Below, in pieces: positions 61,380-64,000 of a stretch of DNA of 64,000 bases. The notes beneath the pieces are model-generated. The model ran no database searches. It was given only the letters and a program-made list of their open reading frames with translations, and had not been told where the DNA came from. The position numbers and the translations under genes were made by a program. Where the stretch lies: the NCBI GenBank assembly GCA_965657945.1, contig CBFHPW010000003.1:62001-126000 (forward strand), read 5' to 3'. This DNA is from CAJJDF01 sp965657945 (GTDB lineage: Bacteria > Bacteroidota > Bacteroidia > Flavobacteriales_D > CAJJDF01). Each line of letters opens with the position of its first letter. Within the stretch, counting starts at the first letter, position 1.

Positions 61380-61919
61380 TTATGATTTGGAGAGTTCTTT
61401 GTTCATCATAAGCTCCAAGTTTCTCTTGCCATTTTGGATGTTGCTTTTTACTTCCTTGATGCTAAATTGGGTCTGTTCAGCAATTTCGGCATAGCTTTTT
61501 TTATTCAAATAAAAGAGTTCGATACACACTCGTTGATTCCCTTTAAGTGAGGGTATTACTTCCTCCAAGAGGTTAAGTAACCTTTCTTTTTCTTCTAGTT
61601 TTTCCAGGTTATTTTCTTGACTAATTTGTACGTTTTCAATGTCAGTAAATGAAGCTTTTTTCCTTTTTCTCAAAGCCATCAGACATTCGTTTTTTGTGAT
61701 TTGAAAAAGCCAAGGCTTTACAGTGATAACTTCAGTCTTTAGTTCTTTATTCATGAGTTTTTCAAATACTTTCATCAGGTTGTCCTGAGCCTCATTTTTA
61801 TTTTGTAGATATTTTAAACTTACACCCAAAACCAAAGCAGAATAACGAACATACAGTTCTCCGATATAGGCTTTGTCTTTCGATTTCCTATACTGAAGAA
61901 CTAATTGTTCATCATTCAT
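61380..61919 (-). CDS. ECF-type RNA polymerase sigma factor
   Basis: A 179-residue sigma-70 family protein of the extracytoplasmic-function group. Region 2 spans about 5-75 (MNDEQLVLQYRKSKDKAYI; KNEAQDNLMKVFEKLMN; VKPWLFQITKNECLMALRKRKK) and region 4 about 110-165 (VIPSLKGNQRVCIELFYLNKKSYAEIAEQTQFSIKEVKSNIQNGKRNLE). I start at the ATG at 61919, where sigma homology begins; the frame is open to 62069 but would then overlap the plug-protein gene. The anti-sigma gene follows after 9 bases. Genes it controls may include its own operon. Confidence 0.9.
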   Translation of the reverse strand: MNDEQLVLQYRKSKDKAYIGELYVRYSALVLGVSLKYLQNKNEAQDNLMKVFEKLMNKELKTEVITVKPWLFQITKNECLMALRKRKKASFTDIENVQISQENNLEKLEEKERLLNLLEEVIPSLKGNQRVCIELFYLNKKSYAEIAEQTQFSIKEVKSNIQNGKRNLELMMNKELSKS

Positions 61920-62001
61920 AGTTTTTATATGTTTTTGTTTTTTGCTCAATGCTTTTAGATGATGGCCTTTTATTTTGGATGGCTGTGTATAAAGATACAA
62001 T

Positions 62002-62745
62002 TTAAGGATAAGTAACTCCTTGTTTTGCCATTCTTTGATTATATAAATCAAAGTAACTTTTTGTTTCAATTTCTATTACACCTCCAGATGTATCGCCATA
62101 TTTTGCGGGTAATCCTCCTGTAAATACTGCGTAGCTCTTAATAGAAACTGCCGGAACAGAAGGCATAGCTCCTTGAATTTTTAGACCATCGAGGTAGGTA
62201 GAAATTCCATTACTTCTGGAGCCTCTGAAATATACTTCTTGAGTAGATTCATTGATTGTGAATGCACCTTCTCCGATTACCTTTAAAAGATTTGCAGGAT
62301 TCCTTAATTCTGCCATTTTTCCCAATTGCTCTGCTTGTAAAGTGGGTTTTGATACTTCGTAAGGGTCAATCAATGGATTTACATATTCAACTTTTGTGTA
62401 GGTCGTTAACATTCCAGAAGTATCAAAAAGAAATACTGTATCGCGGTAAGCTACTTGCCCAGATTTTACTGTTATTGATTTTCTGGATGTGGCCTTTCCC
62501 ATATAAGATACTTCAAGGATATAAGTTCCTGGTTGCAAAGACCCGATTATGAACTTTCCTTTTTCATCTGATGTAGAGCCAATTGTATTTCCCACGTGAG
62601 TTACTTTGGCTGTTGCAAAAAATAGGGGTTCTTGGGTGTCCCCATCAAATATATATCCTTTTATTTGTCCTACGTCAGATTGTCCGTTTGCCTGTATCCC
62701 TCCTATCAGAAGAAGTGCAAGAAAGAGTAATTTAGTTGTTTTCAT
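62002..62745 (-). CDS. Plug-only TonB-receptor-like protein with carboxypeptidase-like regulatory domain
   Basis: A 247-residue exported protein. Signal peptide MKTTKLLFLALLLIGGIQAN; carboxypeptidase-regulatory-like (DUF4480 type) beta domain about 27-115 (GQIKGYIFDGDTQEPLFFATA, GSLQPGTYILEVSYMGK); TonB-receptor plug domain about 145-235 (ELRNPANLLKVIGEGAF, YFRGSRSNGISTYLDGLKI, FTGGLPAKYGDTSGGVIEIETKS). The protein stops 18 residues after the point where the 22-strand barrel would begin, so it cannot form a channel. There is no sign of barrel sequence downstream: the next gene, 82 bases on, is the ECF sigma factor. It may be a stable truncated form, a signalling ligand-binder, or a relic. Confidence 0.8.
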   Translation of the reverse strand: MKTTKLLFLALLLIGGIQANGQSDVGQIKGYIFDGDTQEPLFFATAKVTHVGNTIGSTSDEKGKFIIGSLQPGTYILEVSYMGKATSRKSITVKSGQVAYRDTVFLFDTSGMLTTYTKVEYVNPLIDPYEVSKPTLQAEQLGKMAELRNPANLLKVIGEGAFTINESTQEVYFRGSRSNGISTYLDGLKIQGAMPSVPAVSIKSYAVFTGGLPAKYGDTSGGVIEIETKSYFDLYNQRMAKQGVTYP

Positions 62746-62915
62746 GGTGTTTGTTTTATTGAATTAAAAAATATGTTTTTTGCCGGTCTTTGGTAATAAG
62801 ATGCAGCGCATAGATTAATTCCATAAAAAAAATCAAAAAACTTTTTGAGGCTGTCTTCTAAGTTATTCAATTTACTTTTGTGAATGGATTCTCTGTCACA
62901 AAAATTGGCAGATGA

Positions 62916-63677
62916 TTATTTGAGAAAATCAGAAATCAATGACAAGAGCTCAAGAGGTTGTTCAGCATGTACCCAGTGTCCAGCGTTTTCAATGGTTGCT
63001 ATTTCCGAATTAGGAAATAGTGATTCTATTCGTTCAAAATCAGAATCTAAAATGTACCCAGAATTTCCTCCTCGGATAAAAAGTGTGTTTAAGGGAATAG
63101 GAAATGGTATCTCTGTTACGTCAATAACTTTTTCTATGTTTTCTGTCAACATAGCTAAGTTCATTTTCCAGGAGTAACCTCCTTCTTTTTCTCGATTCAA
63201 GTTTTTTAACAGAAACAAACGAGTTCCGTCATTAGAAATATTTTTTTTCATTTCTTCATCTGCCTCTCTTCTCGAGGTGATGGAGGTTAAATCAAGTGAA
63301 TAAAGAGCCTTTATTATTTCATCATGATGTGGGGCGTATTGTTTTGGAGCAATATCTACAATGATTAATTTATCTACATAATGAGGAAATTCAACCGCAA
63401 AAGTCATCGTTGTTTTTCCACCCATAGAGTGTCCAATGATGGAAACCTTATCAAGTTGTTCGTCTTTTATCAGTTCGGCAACATCTTGAGCCATTTCTTG
63501 ATAAGAAAAACCGGAACTGTGAGGAGACTTTCCATGATTACGCAAATCAATCAGATATACCTTGTGATTTTCTGCTAATTGTTTTCCCAGTGTTTGCCAA
63601 TTATCCAAAGAACCAAACAGTCCATGTAAAATGAAAAGAGGTTTACCTTCGCCAAATGTTTTAAAGTTCAGTTTCAT
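62916..63677 (-). CDS. Alpha/beta hydrolase, YbfF-like esterase
   Basis: A 253-residue cytosolic serine hydrolase. It has the oxyanion motif LFILHGLFGSLDNW, LIDLRNHGKSPHS, the nucleophile elbow SIIGHSMGGKTTM, the acid in FIRGGNSGYILDSD, and the catalytic His in ENAGHWVHAEQP. These arrangements match the YbfF/PldB group of acyl-ester or acyl-CoA thioester hydrolases; the substrate is not known. I use the ATG at 63677 (MKLNFKTFGEGK); the longer open frame to 63728 would overlap the ABC gene behind it. It follows the ABC exporter gene in the same direction. Confidence 0.88.
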   Translation of the reverse strand: MKLNFKTFGEGKPLFILHGLFGSLDNWQTLGKQLAENHKVYLIDLRNHGKSPHSSGFSYQEMAQDVAELIKDEQLDKVSIIGHSMGGKTTMTFAVEFPHYVDKLIIVDIAPKQYAPHHDEIIKALYSLDLTSITSRREADEEMKKNISNDGTRLFLLKNLNREKEGGYSWKMNLAMLTENIEKVIDVTEIPFPIPLNTLFIRGGNSGYILDSDFERIESLFPNSEIATIENAGHWVHAEQPLELLSLISDFLK

Positions 63678-63705
63678 CTGTGTCTTTCTTTGTGATCTTT
63701 TTTCT

Positions 63706-64000
63706 TTATCCAAAAGACTGCATTTCAATCAACTTGGTATAAGTTCCATTGAGAGCTAAGAGTTCCTCGTGGTTTCCTCTTTCGATTATTTCTCCATCTT
63801 GCATTACTAGGATTTCATCGGCATGTTGAATGGTAGATAGGCGGTGTGCAATAATGAGAGAGGTTCTGTTTTTCATTAAGTTATTTAGAGCGTCTTGAAC
63901 TAGTTTTTCGCTCTCTGTGTCAAGTGCTGAGGTAGCTTCATCCAAAACCAATATGTCAGGGTTTTTTAACACAGCTCGAGCTATACTAATTCTTTGTTTT
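63706..64000 (-). CDS. ABC exporter, ATP-binding domain C-terminal end (partial)
   Basis: The last about 98 residues of an ABC transporter ATPase. The frame is open to the window edge and reads KQRISIARAVLKNPDILVLD: the end of the signature loop, then Walker B and the D-loop (DEATSALDTES), the H-loop (IIAHRLSTIQHADEI) and the family tail MQDGEIIERGNHEELLALNG. These features are those of MsbA/lipid-exporter type fused permease-ATPases. The N-terminal permease lies outside the window, so the substrate cannot be named; an MsbA-like protein would fit with the lipid A genes but that is speculative. The GTG at 63972 is internal, not a start. Confidence 0.9.
   Translation of the reverse strand, partial: KQRISIARAVLKNPDILVLDEATSALDTESEKLVQDALNNLMKNRTSLIIAHRLSTIQHADEILVMQDGEIIERGNHEELLALNGTYTKLIEMQSFG

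Noticed and set aside
61920..62069. 50-residue N-terminal extension of the ECF sigma factor
   Set aside because: Overlaps the plug-protein gene, is basic low-complexity sequence, and sigma region 2 begins at the ATG at 61919.

Overview
The window is AT-rich chromosomal DNA from a member of the Bacteroidota, most likely a marine or freshwater Flavobacteriales (a Crocinitomicaceae/Fluviicola-like lineage would fit, but this is inferred from gene content only). The evidence is a large share of the type IX secretion system (T9SS), many T9SS-sorted surface proteins, promoter elements of the Bacteroidota type (TAnnTTTG), weak or absent Shine-Dalgarno sequences, and housekeeping genes with Bacteroidota-style peculiarities. 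No rRNA, tRNA, CRISPR array, insertion sequence, phage or integrase gene was seen.

Layout. 1-10.9 kb: the 3' part of porU, then porV, ispF, a class I fructose-bisphosphate aldolase, accD, porX on the opposite strand, an HD phosphohydrolase, lpxK and a purine nucleoside phosphorylase. 11-14.8 kb: two secreted T9SS cargo proteins, a vWA/PKD protein with a type B sorting domain and an LVIVD-repeat protein with a type A domain. 14.8-23.7 kb: gatB, a TlpA-like lipoprotein, lpxH-like hydrolase, a sigma-54 activator coupled to miaB, and topA. 23.7-31.1 kb: a degenerate arginase-fold protein, porP/sprF, then gldK-gldL-gldM-gldN. 31.2-35.6 kb: rfbB, a TM2-domain protein, ribF, atpD-atpC. 35.6-36.4 kb: a short disturbed stretch with an ATG-less HTH gene and a fragment of a CPBP membrane protease. 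36.5-45.7 kb: a T9SS-sorted subtilisin, the rfbC-mltD-like-uvrA operon, aspS and an SDR oxidoreductase. 45.8-59.6 kb: three tandem giant modular adhesin-like T9SS cargo genes. 59.6-64 kb: a TPR membrane protein, an ECF sigma/anti-sigma pair, a plug-only TonB-receptor-like protein, an alpha/beta hydrolase and the end of an ABC exporter gene.

How the genes work together. PorU (sortase), PorV (shuttle), PorP/SprF-like outer-membrane protein, the GldK/GldN ring lipoprotein complex and the GldL/GldM proton-driven motor are core T9SS parts. PorX is the cytoplasmic regulator of the system. At least six other proteins in the window carry T9SS C-terminal sorting domains, so machine, regulator and cargo lie within about 60 kb. 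LpxK and LpxH make lipid A, and RfbB/RfbC make dTDP-rhamnose precursors, both relevant to the A-LPS type anchor to which PorU attaches cargo.

Most notable for follow-up: the arginase-fold protein that has lost half its metal ligands yet sits in the T9SS cluster, a perfect 10+10 bp palindrome on the gldK promoter, the tandem adhesin array built from reshuffled modules, and the plug-only receptor beside an ECF sigma/anti-sigma pair.
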